Shown: positions 1-6,005, counted from the stretch's first letter. The stretch is 25,086 nucleotides of DNA from a virus (IMGVR_UViG_3300033144_002995:1-25086), one strand, 5' to 3'. Numbers and translations: made by a program. The notes: a model not told the origin generated them from the sequence alone.

Positions 1-72
1 CAGTTGCGGAAAATCATTCCAGTCTCTCTTAAGTGCTGACAACTTCTCAATACCAATTTCTCTATATTTATC
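1..72 (-). CDS. Possible partial coding frame at the left edge
   Basis: On the minus strand, a frame running off the left edge reads protein-like (it includes EKLSALKRDWNDFPQL) but is preceded at 73-75 by an in-frame stop, and no ATG lies between. It could be the 5' end of a gene with an unusual start codon, a gene remnant, or chance. A second frame is also open to about position 150 without an ATG. There is too little sequence to decide. Confidence 0.2.
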
Positions 73-115
73 TCAGCTTGTTGAGCTAAGGAGTGATTAC
101 AACTCACTCGAGATA
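69..115. other. Potential three-way-junction structure downstream of the 172-450 gene
   Basis: Read on the plus strand, 69-74 (TATCTC) pairs perfectly with 110-115 (GAGATA). Inside are a small hairpin at 75-87 (AGCT stem, TGTTG loop) and a 6-bp hairpin at 91-109 (GAGTGA/TCACTC) with a 7-base loop TTACAAC. The last hairpin abuts the closing stem, as acceptor and T stems do in tRNA, but the loop does not match the T-loop consensus. It lies just past the stop of the leftward gene and has no T-tract, so a simple terminator is unlikely. Function unknown. Confidence 0.3.
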
Positions 116-171
116 GTGTACTTTGATAAGTTAACTTTTTCTCATTATCTTAGCTTTATATGTAGTGGGCA

Positions 172-450
172 TTAAGCTGCCTCTTTAAGCTCACTATCTT
201 CAGTAGTTGCTTTTACTACTTCAATTACCGCATCAGTTTCTCTGATTACTTTAGGTATATTGTTAGTTGCAGTGTAACTTTTGTACTTTTCAAAGCAAGC
301 TAGTTTGTCAAGTGTTGGCTTCATTAACTCATACGCTTTATCGTGGTCATAAGTTATTACATCGCCTTTTTTGTTAGTAAATTCTATTACTACTCCGCTT
401 CCGATTAGTGATTGTCTAATCATGAATCTTTTAGATTTTAGTGTTTCCAT
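172..450 (-). CDS. Hypothetical small early protein, paralogue of the 1882-2103 product
   Basis: A 92-residue protein of unknown function. Residues 1-70 align with the 73-residue product of 1882-2103: both have KRF.I..SLIG near residue 10, then FTNKKG, TYDHD, ACF..Y and a closing N.IP. The two are therefore tandem paralogues. This copy has an extra C-terminal tail of about 20 acidic residues. I see no membrane segment or catalytic motif; the alternating strands and short length suggest a small soluble beta-rich protein. The gene has its own copy of the repeated promoter (490-521), about 40 bases upstream of the ATG, overlapping the stop of the gene before it. The start is the first ATG and has no Shine-Dalgarno sequence. 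Confidence 0.75.
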   Translation of the reverse strand: METLKSKRFMIRQSLIGSGVVIEFTNKKGDVITYDHDKAYELMKPTLDKLACFEKYKSYTATNNIPKVIRETDAVIEVVKATTEDSELKEAA

Positions 451-489
451 GTTTTTATTATTATTAGTTATTAATTCGTTTTCATGTCT

Positions 490-521
490 ATTATCTGACT
501 TGTGTCGTATTTAGTTTGCAA
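490..521 (-). promoter_or_regulatory. Repeated promoter element, copy 1 (drives 172-450)
   Basis: On the minus strand: TTGCAAACTAAATACGA, 8 bases, then AGATAAT. It is the most diverged of five copies (AAC replaces ATG after TTGCA) but keeps the spacing exactly. It overlaps the 3' end and stop codon of the upstream gene 511-801. Confidence 0.65.
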
Positions 522-801
522 AACCATTTTCCACCGCAAAGTCTATTAGTGCATCTTCAGTAGAATCTAAATACTCAATGTAGTATTCGCCTACGTAGAA
601 ATCTACTTTGCCTTGTACTATATCTTCTCGCATCCATTCTCGCATATCTTGAATGTCATTTAGTGCTTCACTAAATTCTACTTGATTTTCAATAGTTAAT
701 TCTTCTGTTACTTCTACTGCTTCTGTGACTTTCACACCAATGCTAAAGCTTGACAAGCAACCAATAGCGAACAGTATTAATGTTTCTGTACTTTTATTCA
801 T
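511..801 (-). CDS. Hypothetical small acidic protein, possible lipoprotein or membrane-anchored
   Basis: A 96-residue protein not recognised as a known family. The N-terminus has a short polar start, then a hydrophobic stretch (about residues 8-23) containing FAIGC, which resembles a lipoprotein signal-peptidase site (A-I-G before Cys; residue -3 is usually L, V or I, so the match is imperfect). The rest is strongly acidic and probably helical (EVTEEL, DMREWMREDI) with aromatic YVGEYYIEYL near residue 72. If exported, it would sit at the host inner membrane or in the periplasm. Superinfection exclusion or an envelope-modifying role are possibilities only. It lies 5 bases after the tiny gene 807-926 and has no promoter of its own, so the two probably share the promoter at 945-976. 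Confidence 0.65.
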   Translation of the reverse strand: MNKSTETLILFAIGCLSSFSIGVKVTEAVEVTEELTIENQVEFSEALNDIQDMREWMREDIVQGKVDFYVGEYYIEYLDSTEDALIDFAVENGFAN

Positions 802-806
802 ATTAT

Positions 807-926
807 TTATTTTTTAGGTGGAGTGCAAGTTACTTCTTCAAATTCTTGATTGGTGATTAAACCCACCATTAAACCTAAGTATTCTCTTGACACATCTCGT
901 TTAGTTATTTTATTTACTATTTTCAT
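807..926 (-). CDS. Hypothetical 39-residue protein
   Basis: The ATG at 926 opens a 39-codon frame ending in TAA at 807-809. The product begins MKIVNKITKRDVSREYLGLM and ends EEVTCTPPKK. Its charge pattern and amphipathic middle look like a real small protein. The start is 19 bases downstream of a well-conserved copy of the promoter element, the same distance as for the gene 1125-1322. This positional agreement is the main evidence that it is translated. It has no recognisable motif and is probably co-transcribed with 511-801. Confidence 0.55.
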   Translation of the reverse strand: MKIVNKITKRDVSREYLGLMVGLITNQEFEEVTCTPPKK

Positions 927-944
927 GATTTGTTATTTTATTAT

Positions 945-976
945 ATTATCTTTTCTACATCGTATTTACATTGCAA
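945..976 (-). promoter_or_regulatory. Repeated promoter element, copy 2 (drives 807-926 and 511-801)
   Basis: On the minus strand: TTGCAATGTAAATACGA, 8 bases, AGATAAT. Its upstream half contains the near-palindrome TTACATTGCAA (966-976). The rest of the gap up to 1124 holds only A/T-rich sequence with a short palindrome (ACTATTAATAGT near 1065); I see no further gene there. Confidence 0.75.
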
Positions 977-1124
977 AAGGTGTACTTTTGTTTGTTACTT
1001 CAATTTGATGAGGTAGTATTACACTTGATCTCTCAATAACTTACTCAGTTATATTAATATTATACTATTAATAGTGTGACAATAGCATTATATAGTTACT
1101 TTATAAGTGGCTAGTGTCATAGTT

Positions 1125-1322
1125 TTAGTTATTAGACATTTCTACTAACAAGTAAACTACTTCATCAAATTCACTTGGTTCAAGCGTACTTCCGTAAGTG
1201 AACAAATACTCGTCGAGTGTCACTTCACTACTTCGCTGATACTTCAAGTTGAGGTTTTCCATTAATACTATAGCTCTATTACTTAGCCATTCTGCTTGTA
1301 CTTTTCTACTTATTCTTCGCAT
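1125..1322 (-). CDS. Hypothetical 65-residue protein
   Basis: Unknown function. It has a basic N-terminus (MRRISRKVQAEW) followed by a helical, acidic C-terminal half (LEPSEFDEVVYLLVEM). There is no membrane span or cysteine pair. The gene is monocistronic: it has its own promoter copy at 1341-1372, 19 bases upstream of the ATG, and a terminator for the preceding leftward operon lies immediately upstream of that promoter. The size, charge split and regulation fit a small early phage protein that binds a host factor, but nothing in the sequence names the target. Confidence 0.7.
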   Translation of the reverse strand: MRRISRKVQAEWLSNRAIVLMENLNLKYQRSSEVTLDEYLFTYGSTLEPSEFDEVVYLLVEMSNN

Positions 1323-1340
1323 TTTATTTATTTTTATATT

Positions 1341-1372
1341 ATTATCTTGTTGAGGTCGTATTTACATTGTAA
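1341..1372 (-). promoter_or_regulatory. Repeated promoter element, copy 3 (drives 1125-1322)
   Basis: On the minus strand: TTACAATGTAAATACGA, 8 bases, AGATAAT. This is a full consensus copy. The upstream half contains the 11-bp palindrome TTACATTGTAA (1362-1372). Confidence 0.8.
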
Positions 1373-1377
1373 CGAGT

Positions 1378-1407
1378 AAAAAATCGCCCAATGGGTGGTG
1401 GGTGGGC
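1378..1407 (-). terminator. Rho-independent terminator of the leftward operon ending at 1417
   Basis: Read on the minus strand, GCCCA (1403-1407) pairs with TGGGC (1386-1390) around a 12-base C-rich loop. Then GA and six T follow. It sits between the stop of 1417-1665 and the promoter of 1125-1322, as expected for a transcription boundary. The stem is only 5 bp. Confidence 0.55.
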
Positions 1408-1416
1408 CGTTGAGGT

Positions 1417-1665
1417 TTAATTATACTGAAGTATATCTACTTCTATCTTAGCAGTCAATGCTAACATACCAACTAAACCATTTACTGGTTTCACCTCATC
1501 ACGGTATTGTACACTGTAAAAATCTTCATTACCAAGTAGCATTAACAATTGTCTTGTCTTCATCTCTTTATAATCTTTACAATCTAGCTTCATCCATCGC
1601 CACGCATCGAAGCGAGCTTTCAATGATACATCTTTAGTGGTTAATCCATATTTAAATTTCTTCAT
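1417..1665 (-). CDS. Hypothetical 82-residue protein
   Basis: Unknown function. I chose the ATG at 1665 (MKKFKYGLTTKDVSL), which overlaps the end of the upstream membrane-protein gene by 14 bases; an ATG at 1695 would add ten residues and overlap 44 bases. The protein is basic and tryptophan-containing in its first half (ARFDAWRWMKLDCKDY) and hydrophobic-helical towards the end (VGMLALTAKIEVDIL). It is probably translationally coupled to 1652-1798 and is the last gene before the terminator at 1378-1407. Confidence 0.65.
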   Translation of the reverse strand: MKKFKYGLTTKDVSLKARFDAWRWMKLDCKDYKEMKTRQLLMLLGNEDFYSVQYRDEVKPVNGLVGMLALTAKIEVDILQYN

Positions 1666-1798
1666 GCCATTCAATTTTCCATTGTTCATATTCATCTCTT
1701 AATTCTTTTAACTCATCACTGTAGCTGTAAGGCCAAGTCAAGATCAACAGCGTTATTGGTAGTACGCTAAACATTATTAATAGTATTATACTTAACAT
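1652..1798 (-). CDS. Small single-span membrane protein
   Basis: A 48-residue protein with a hydrophobic N-terminal segment of about 22 residues (MLSIILLIMFSVLPITLLIL), then a charged helical tail (DELKELRDEYEQWKIEW). The topology fits an inner-membrane protein with a cytoplasmic or periplasmic amphipathic tail. The frame stays open upstream to an ATG at 1843, but that extension is encoded by the tRNA-like hairpin (1820-1862), so the ATG at 1798 is preferred. It is co-directional with 1882-2103 and 1417-1665 and probably transcribed from the promoter at 2140-2171. No family recognised. Confidence 0.6.
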   Translation of the reverse strand: MLSIILLIMFSVLPITLLILTWPYSYSDELKELRDEYEQWKIEWHEEI

Positions 1799-1819
1799 AG
1801 TATTTAATTTAATTGTTAG

Positions 1820-1862
1820 AGCTTGCGAGTGGAATCGAACCACTCCAAAAACCGTTCAAGCT
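1820..1862 (-). ncRNA. tRNA-like minihelix (T-arm plus acceptor-like stem) or tRNA remnant
   Basis: On the minus strand a perfect T-arm is visible: stem AGTGG/CCACT (1840-1844 with 1828-1832) and loop TTCGATT, which matches the tRNA T-loop consensus; one more G-C pair extends the stem. AGCTTG (1857-1862) pairs with CAAGCT (1820-1825) as a 6-bp acceptor-like stem. Only about 12 bases separate the 5' acceptor strand from the T-arm, so there is no D arm, anticodon arm or anticodon, and no CCA is encoded. I could not fold a standard cloverleaf from the neighbouring sequence. It may be a decayed tRNA, an RNA-processing signal between two co-transcribed genes, or an attachment-site-like tRNA 3' fragment. 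Confidence 0.45.
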
Positions 1863-1881
1863 GAGTACTCAAGTGAGCGAA

Positions 1882-2103
1882 TTACTTCGCCCAACTTGGT
1901 ATCTTATTACTGTTAGTATAATTTCCATACTCATTGAAGCACGCCATACTTAGTAATTTTTCTTGATTATTAGAGAATACTTCGTCATGATCGTAAGTAT
2001 ACGTTTCACCTTTTTTATTTGTGAAAGTTATTTCTACATTTTTACCGATTAGTGATTTTGAAATTACAAATCTTTTCTTAGTTAATTGTGTTAATTTACT
2101 CAT
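1882..2103 (-). CDS. Hypothetical small early protein, paralogue of the 172-450 product
   Basis: A 73-residue protein of unknown function that aligns over most of its length with residues 1-70 of the 172-450 product (shared KRF.I.KSLIG, FTNKKGE, TYDHD, ACF.EY, N.IP). It ends soon after the shared region. The first 8 residues are basic and polar. The ATG at 2103 is 37 bases downstream of a consensus copy of the promoter element. The tRNA-like hairpin lies between its stop and the next leftward gene. Confidence 0.75.
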   Translation of the reverse strand: MSKLTQLTKKRFVISKSLIGKNVEITFTNKKGETYTYDHDEVFSNNQEKLLSMACFNEYGNYTNSNKIPSWAK

Positions 2104-2139
2104 GTTATTATATTTTAGTTATTAATTATTTACGTTTAT

Positions 2140-2171
2140 ATTATCTTAATTTAGTCGTATTTACATTGTAA
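2140..2171 (-). promoter_or_regulatory. Repeated promoter element, copy 4 (drives 1882-2103 and probably the genes down to 1417)
   Basis: On the minus strand: TTACAATGTAAATACGA, 8 bases, AGATAAT. Full consensus, with the palindrome TTACATTGTAA at 2161-2171. It begins 2 bases past the stop of the small gene 2173-2271. Confidence 0.8.
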
Positions 2172-2172
2172 T

Positions 2173-2271
2173 TTATTTAAACAATTTAGAAACAAATTCA
2201 ATTACTTCAACGATTATGTAAGGAGTTAGTGCGAGTAATGCTGCGAGCATCATGATTATTAAGTCAGTCAT
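2173..2271 (-). CDS. 32-residue single-span membrane peptide
   Basis: The ATG at 2271 opens a 32-codon frame ending in TAA at 2173-2175. The product begins MTDLIIMMLAALLALTPYII and ends in an amphipathic tail (EFVSKLFK). It is almost entirely one hydrophobic helix. Its start is 29 bases downstream of the outermost promoter copy (2300-2331), and no other start lies nearby, so it is probably the first leftward gene. A holin- or toxin-like peptide is conceivable but there is no direct evidence. Confidence 0.55.
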   Translation of the reverse strand: MTDLIIMMLAALLALTPYIIVEVIEFVSKLFK

Positions 2272-2299
2272 TTTATTTAAGTTTTAATGTTATGTAATT

Positions 2300-2331
2300 A
2301 TTATCTAAAACGAGTCGTATATACATTGTAA
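2300..2331 (-). promoter_or_regulatory. Repeated promoter element, copy 5 (drives 2173-2271)
   Basis: On the minus strand: TTACAATGTATATACGA, 8 bases, AGATAAT. One base differs from the consensus. This is the outermost copy and marks the left side of the divergent control region. Confidence 0.75.
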
Positions 2332-2500
2332 TACTCTAAAATTTTATGTTTTAAAATAACTACACAATATTATAATAAAAAGCTAAAAGTTTTCAAAACA
2401 TTATATTATACAAAGGGGGACCCATGAAACAATATTGCGTTTTTTTTAGTTAGCGCACAATAAAATTTTGCAGTAATACACTATGGTTCCCTATATCTAA

Positions 2501-2545
2501 TACTCCTGTGAAAAGTATGACATAAGGGTTATAAGTATAGGAGTA
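2501..2545. repeat. Inverted repeat TACTCCT/AGGAGTA
   Basis: TACTCCT at 2501-2507 and AGGAGTA at 2539-2545 are perfect inverted copies, 31 bases apart. A competing pair, CCTATA near 2490 with TATAGG near 2537, overlaps the right arm. Transcribed rightward, this would form a leader structure upstream of the tail-fibre gene. Confidence 0.4.
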
Positions 2546-2572
2546 AGGGGCTATTGTCACAAAAGGCTAAAA

Positions 2573-2592
2573 TGTAAATTTATTAATTTACA
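2573..2592. promoter_or_regulatory. Candidate operator, perfect palindrome TGTAAAT-N6-ATTTACA
   Basis: Perfect 7-bp inverted repeat with a 6-base spacer, 62 bases upstream of the first rightward ATG. Its half-site TGTAAAT also occurs in four of the five leftward promoter elements (in AATGTAAATACGA; copy 5 has TGTATAT in that place), suggesting that one DNA-binding protein acts on both sides of the region. Confidence 0.45.
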
Positions 2593-2653
2593 AGTGAAGT
2601 ACTAATATATGCACGATGCACACAAAATATAAAAAAAGATTTAAAAAGATAAA

Positions 2654-5047
2654 ATGGCAATAATATATTCCTACCCAAAAAAGAATTCGCCAACCGTAGA
2701 AGATTTACTCGTAATAAGTGATGTAGAAAGTACAGATCCTAAGTTTCAAACTAAACAGATAACTATACAAAGCGTTATAGATTTATTACCTGTTACGTTT
2801 GCAGAAAACGCTTGGTCAACTTTAAAGGTAACTAATTCATTAGTACCTCAAGACGATATAGTAGCTGTTGGTATAGATCAAACTTGGACAGTAGCTCCAG
2901 CAGATAGTTCGATAGAGTTAACATCTGATGCAGCTACTAGTACTTTATTTATTAGAGCTATTGGTGATGGTTTTGATAACATGGCCAATGCTAACTTAGT
3001 ATTTAATGATAACCATACAGCAGATTTACAAGATGCAACAGGTGCTCCTAATTGGAATTGGAACCTAACATGCGGTCCTGAAAGCGTAATGTGGTTTAGT
3101 AAAGATTTAGTAACAGTTGGAAACATAACTGGAATTACTAATCCATTATCAACTTATGAGGGAGGATGGTATATACCAATTAATGGGCAATTAGGTGGAA
3201 GAGATAATGTTTACTTAGGTGGTGGTGCAGAAGTTGTCGGTCTTCCAGCTGACGAAGAATGGAGACCTTTTATTAATAGTAACCATGAGTATATACAAAA
3301 ATCTACTGCTGTAGGCATAGGGGCTTTAGCTTTTTCTGGAGCCACTAATTACTTTGGCTTAGTAACCAGTGCTGCTATAGCGTTACAAGGAGCTGGTTTT
3401 GTTGATGGAGCATATACTAATGTGGCTACTGTAGGTGGTACTGGTACTGGATTAACTGTAGATTTTAATGTATTAGGGGGTGTTGTTCAACCGCCAGTAA
3501 CTATCAACCAGGCAGGTTCAGGGTATACAAATGGAGAGATTGTAGATATTCCAGGAGGAACACTAGATGCGCAAATAACTATTACAGCATCTACCGATGG
3601 TAATAATATTGAAAACACAGCTGTAGGACATACGTCACAGTACAACTTTGGACAAGCAGTTAGCACACCTGGTACAGATCAATTTGGTCAAAACACTAGT
3701 TTAGGATATAGATCTTTATTTAGCAATACTGGTGGGAGTGGTGTTGATACAGGATCTTTTAATATAGCAATTGGTGGTAGAGCTTTAGAAGCTTTAGATT
3801 TTGGAGATCGAAATACTGCTGTAGGACATAATGTAGCTTTAGACTTAACAACTGGTTATAGCAACGTTATTATTGGAATGGAAGCTGGTGTTGGTCAAGC
3901 AACTGGAGCATTATCATTACAAACTGGAGCTAATAACGTATTAATTGGACATCACGCTGATACTGCTAACTTTGATAATAACATCGTAATAGGAGAATCT
4001 AGTTACGTCATTCCTACTTTTGGAGGATTGTTTAATGGTGGTAGTATTAATATTGGTGTAAATTCCGGTGTTCAAGGAACTAATAGTATTAATATTGGAA
4101 ATAACTTTAACCCTCTTAGCAGTGCTGCATTGCAAGAAGGAGAATATATAATAGTAGGTAATGATTGTATATATGATGTAGGTACTTTTGGAGTAGGAGA
4201 AAATAGTACATTTAGTACACATGTAGGAAATAGCTCAAGTATTTATGGATGGTCTTGTGACACATTTGGTCACGGCATAACATTAGGAAACGCTTTTGGA
4301 GCTAATGATATACAAGACAATGTTATTATAGGTAATAATAGTGACTGGAACGCTTCTAAGTCCTCTCAATATAATGTGGGTGTTGGTGTTTTTGGTACTC
4401 AATTACCGGCCCCGGGAGAATTAGGAGTAGGTGCTGTAGGTTTAGGATGGAATTATCTTCTTGAATATGATGGACAATTTGCAGTATATCTAGGTCAAGG
4501 TCAAAAAGATATAGATCTACAAGGATTTGCTGGAGGATTAGGGGTTGCAAGAGATTCTAATATTAACTTAACTGGTAATTTAACTATAACTGGTAACGGT
4601 AGTCTAGTCACTCCAAACACTTTGTCATTAGATTATGAAAACACCAAGTTTGATGGGCAAACTGAATTGAAACGTGAACCAGTTACCGCTGCGCCTATAA
4701 CACAGTTAGATTTTAATAACGGTGATATGGTAACTATTGATTTAGCTAATCAAGCTGCTGTTACTTTAGCATGGCCACAAAATTTGAAAAATGGAACTTA
4801 TATTATTAAGTTTATTCAAGGAGCTGTAACACCTACTGTATTAACTCTTCAAAACGGACCTATTGTTGGAGCGTTTACCCAACAATGGAAATGGACTAGT
4901 CCAGGTGCTCCAGCTCCAATATTAACTGCTGTAACTGGAGCTGTAGATATATTAACTATTGTAGCTGTAGAAACGTATGACTTTGCTGTAGGAACAGATA
5001 CCAATGCGTTTAATTGCTACGTGAACATACTTAAAGACTTTGTATAA
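2654..5047 (+). CDS. Tail fibre / receptor-binding protein with beta-helical repeats
   Basis: A 797-residue structural protein. Residues 1-45 (MAIIYSYP...PTVEDLLVISDV...) look like the short virion-attachment module of phage tail proteins and resemble the start of 12738-13565. Around residue 287 is a GSGYTNGEIVDIPGG strand module of the kind also seen in 11997-12590. About residues 315-600 hold many short repeats with N.[AV][VI]G cores (NTAVGH, NVIIGM, NVLIGH, NIVIGE, INIGNN, NVIIGN), as in trimeric beta-helices of YadA-head type. The last 120 residues form a beta-rich C-terminal domain (NGTYIIKFIQG) of a sort common at the ends of such proteins. I infer a trimeric fibre that contacts the host surface. 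It is the first rightward gene and its stop overlaps the next start by one base. Confidence 0.8.
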   Translation: MAIIYSYPKKNSPTVEDLLVISDVESTDPKFQTKQITIQSVIDLLPVTFAENAWSTLKVTNSLVPQDDIVAVGIDQTWTVAPADSSIELTSDAATSTLFIRAIGDGFDNMANANLVFNDNHTADLQDATGAPNWNWNLTCGPESVMWFSKDLVTVGNITGITNPLSTYEGGWYIPINGQLGGRDNVYLGGGAEVVGLPADEEWRPFINSNHEYIQKSTAVGIGALAFSGATNYFGLVTSAAIALQGAGFVDGAYTNVATVGGTGTGLTVDFNVLGGVVQPPVTINQAGSGYTNGEIVDIPGGTLDAQITITASTDGNNIENTAVGHTSQYNFGQAVSTPGTDQFGQNTSLGYRSLFSNTGGSGVDTGSFNIAIGGRALEALDFGDRNTAVGHNVALDLTTGYSNVIIGMEAGVGQATGALSLQTGANNVLIGHHADTANFDNNIVIGESSYVIPTFGGLFNGGSINIGVNSGVQGTNSINIGNNFNPLSSAALQEGEYIIVGNDCIYDVGTFGVGENSTFSTHVGNSSSIYGWSCDTFGHGITLGNAFGANDIQDNVIIGNNSDWNASKSSQYNVGVGVFGTQLPAPGELGVGAVGLGWNYLLEYDGQFAVYLGQGQKDIDLQGFAGGLGVARDSNINLTGNLTITGNGSLVTPNTLSLDYENTKFDGQTELKREPVTAAPITQLDFNNGDMVTIDLANQAAVTLAWPQNLKNGTYIIKFIQGAVTPTVLTLQNGPIVGAFTQQWKWTSPGAPAPILTAVTGAVDILTIVAVETYDFAVGTDTNAFNCYVNILKDFV

Positions 5048-5430
5048 TGAAAGGTAAAGAAGAACAAACAAATGATCCTAGAAAGGAATTTCCAAATGGA
5101 GTAGATGCTCCAATGGACGACAGAATAGAATCACCTATAAAGAAAAAAAGCCTAACAGCATCTCCTAAAATTAAAAGTGTTGCTACATCTAAAGGAGTAA
5201 AAGAGTATAAATCTAAAAAAGTAGGTGATATTAAGAATAGAGTAGTTGACAACAGTAACATTGTTAACCAACTAAAAAAGGAATTAGAAATGAAAAGTCC
5301 TAATCCTGACTCTATTAGAAGATTAAGAAAACACATTGAACCTATTTCTAAAGTTACATTAGAAAATGACGAATTGGTGGAGTTAATAAACCTTGCAAAA
5401 AATAAAGAAAATGGCTTACCAACAGAATAA
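5047..5430 (+). CDS. Hypothetical lysine-rich protein with Ser-Pro motif
   Basis: A 127-residue hydrophilic protein with no known family. It starts within the stop of the fibre gene (TAATG), so translation is probably coupled. It contains ESPIKKKS at residues 28-35 and ASPKIKS shortly after, a short motif that recurs in small proteins of this region. A basic middle is followed by a helical C-terminus (ELEMKSPNPDSIRRLRKHI). It could be a small virion-associated or DNA-contacting protein; no direct evidence. Confidence 0.65.
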   Translation: MKGKEEQTNDPRKEFPNGVDAPMDDRIESPIKKKSLTASPKIKSVATSKGVKEYKSKKVGDIKNRVVDNSNIVNQLKKELEMKSPNPDSIRRLRKHIEPISKVTLENDELVELINLAKNKENGLPTE

Positions 5431-5665
5431 TTATCCATTCAAAAAAGTAGAATGGCCTAGAAAAAGGAAGAAAAAGAAAAATAAAAACCAATACACAACA
5501 AAAAGTAAAGGCCCGGGTGGTCACAAAAAGAAAAAGAAAAAAGGAGTAAATCCAGAAGCTATAGGACTTGCGACAGTTCTTGGTGGTTTAGGCGCTGCTA
5601 TAGGACTTACAACTTACAAAGGAGGACTAGATAGTCGAACTCCTGGCAAATGGAAGAATCCATAA
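5411..5665 (+). CDS. Hypothetical basic protein with hydrophobic C-terminal segment
   Basis: 84 residues using the ATG at 5411 (MAYQQNNYPFKKVEW); an in-frame ATG at 5393 would give six more residues. The start overlaps the preceding gene by 20 bases. The first 50 residues are extremely lysine- and arginine-rich (KRKKKKNKN, HKKKKKKG). Then a glycine-rich hydrophobic stretch (AIGLATVLGGLGAAIGL, about residues 51-67) could insert in a membrane. The combination of a poly-basic domain and one apolar helix suggests a nucleic-acid- or membrane-binding internal virion protein, or a small lysis accessory. No family recognised. Confidence 0.6.
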   Translation: MAYQQNNYPFKKVEWPRKRKKKKNKNQYTTKSKGPGGHKKKKKKGVNPEAIGLATVLGGLGAAIGLTTYKGGLDSRTPGKWKNP

Positions 5666-5683
5666 ACTAAAAAACAACAAACC

Positions 5684-5983
5684 ATGACATTTTTATACCG
5701 TACTAGAACGTGGAATAGTGCACCACAACACCCAGATCAAGAGATCATTAACCTTTGGAAGCATGTTTCAGAAAAGAAAAACTGGAGAATAGTGCAATTA
5801 CCCAACGGATTTTACCAAACAGAGTATAAAAGCCCAGAAGATGAAGAATTATGGGTTGATGTAACGCGCAGAGAGACCTTAAGTGGCGCAGAAAGTGCGA
5901 TAGATGGTTCAATAGAGCATTATACTAAGAAATTAGAGTTCTTGGATGGACCTAAAGTAGTTAAAACGTTTGATAAAGAGTAA
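5684..5983 (+). CDS. Hypothetical 99-residue phage protein
   Basis: No recognised family. The protein is soluble, with several tryptophans (TWNSAPQHPDQEIINLWKHV, NWRIVQLPNGFYQTEYKSP) that predict a compact alpha/beta fold. An RRETLSGAESAIDGSIEHY helix resembles the conserved segment of small single-domain phage hypotheticals. There are no catalytic motifs or membrane spans. It lies 18 bases after the previous gene and 22 before the chaperonin gene. Confidence 0.65.
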   Translation: MTFLYRTRTWNSAPQHPDQEIINLWKHVSEKKNWRIVQLPNGFYQTEYKSPEDEELWVDVTRRETLSGAESAIDGSIEHYTKKLEFLDGPKVVKTFDKE

Positions 5984-6005
5984 AATATAAATTAAATTTA
6001 ATTAA

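Larger units (their letters stand above)
2332..2653. promoter_or_regulatory. Divergent intergenic control region
   Basis: About 320 bases between the leftward early genes and the first rightward structural gene. It contains no reading frame longer than ten codons on either strand. It presumably carries the rightward promoter, but I found no sequence there matching the repeated leftward promoter or a clear Bacteroidota -33/-7 pair. Two inverted repeats (2501-2545 and 2573-2592) and a run of eight T after GCG near 2440 are the only structures seen. Confidence 0.6.

Noticed and set aside
143-175. A sixth copy of the promoter element
   Set aside because: Only AGATAAT is present on the minus strand (near 144-150); the upstream TTRCAATGTAAATACGA block is not conserved.
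1799-1900. A complete tRNA gene around the T-arm at 1820-1862
   Set aside because: No D arm, anticodon stem-loop or matching 7-bp acceptor could be built from the sequence upstream; only the T-arm and a 6-bp stem fit.
2413-2442. A 9-codon plus-strand frame with a G-rich Shine-Dalgarno-like sequence (AAAGGGGGACCC) before it
   Set aside because: Too short to support as a gene, and other genes here do not use Shine-Dalgarno sequences.
5031-5438. Minus-strand frame of 135 codons opposite 5047-5430
   Set aside because: Shadow of a lysine/serine-rich gene; hydrophobic only because AAA/GAA codons read as TTT/TTC. No start context or promoter.
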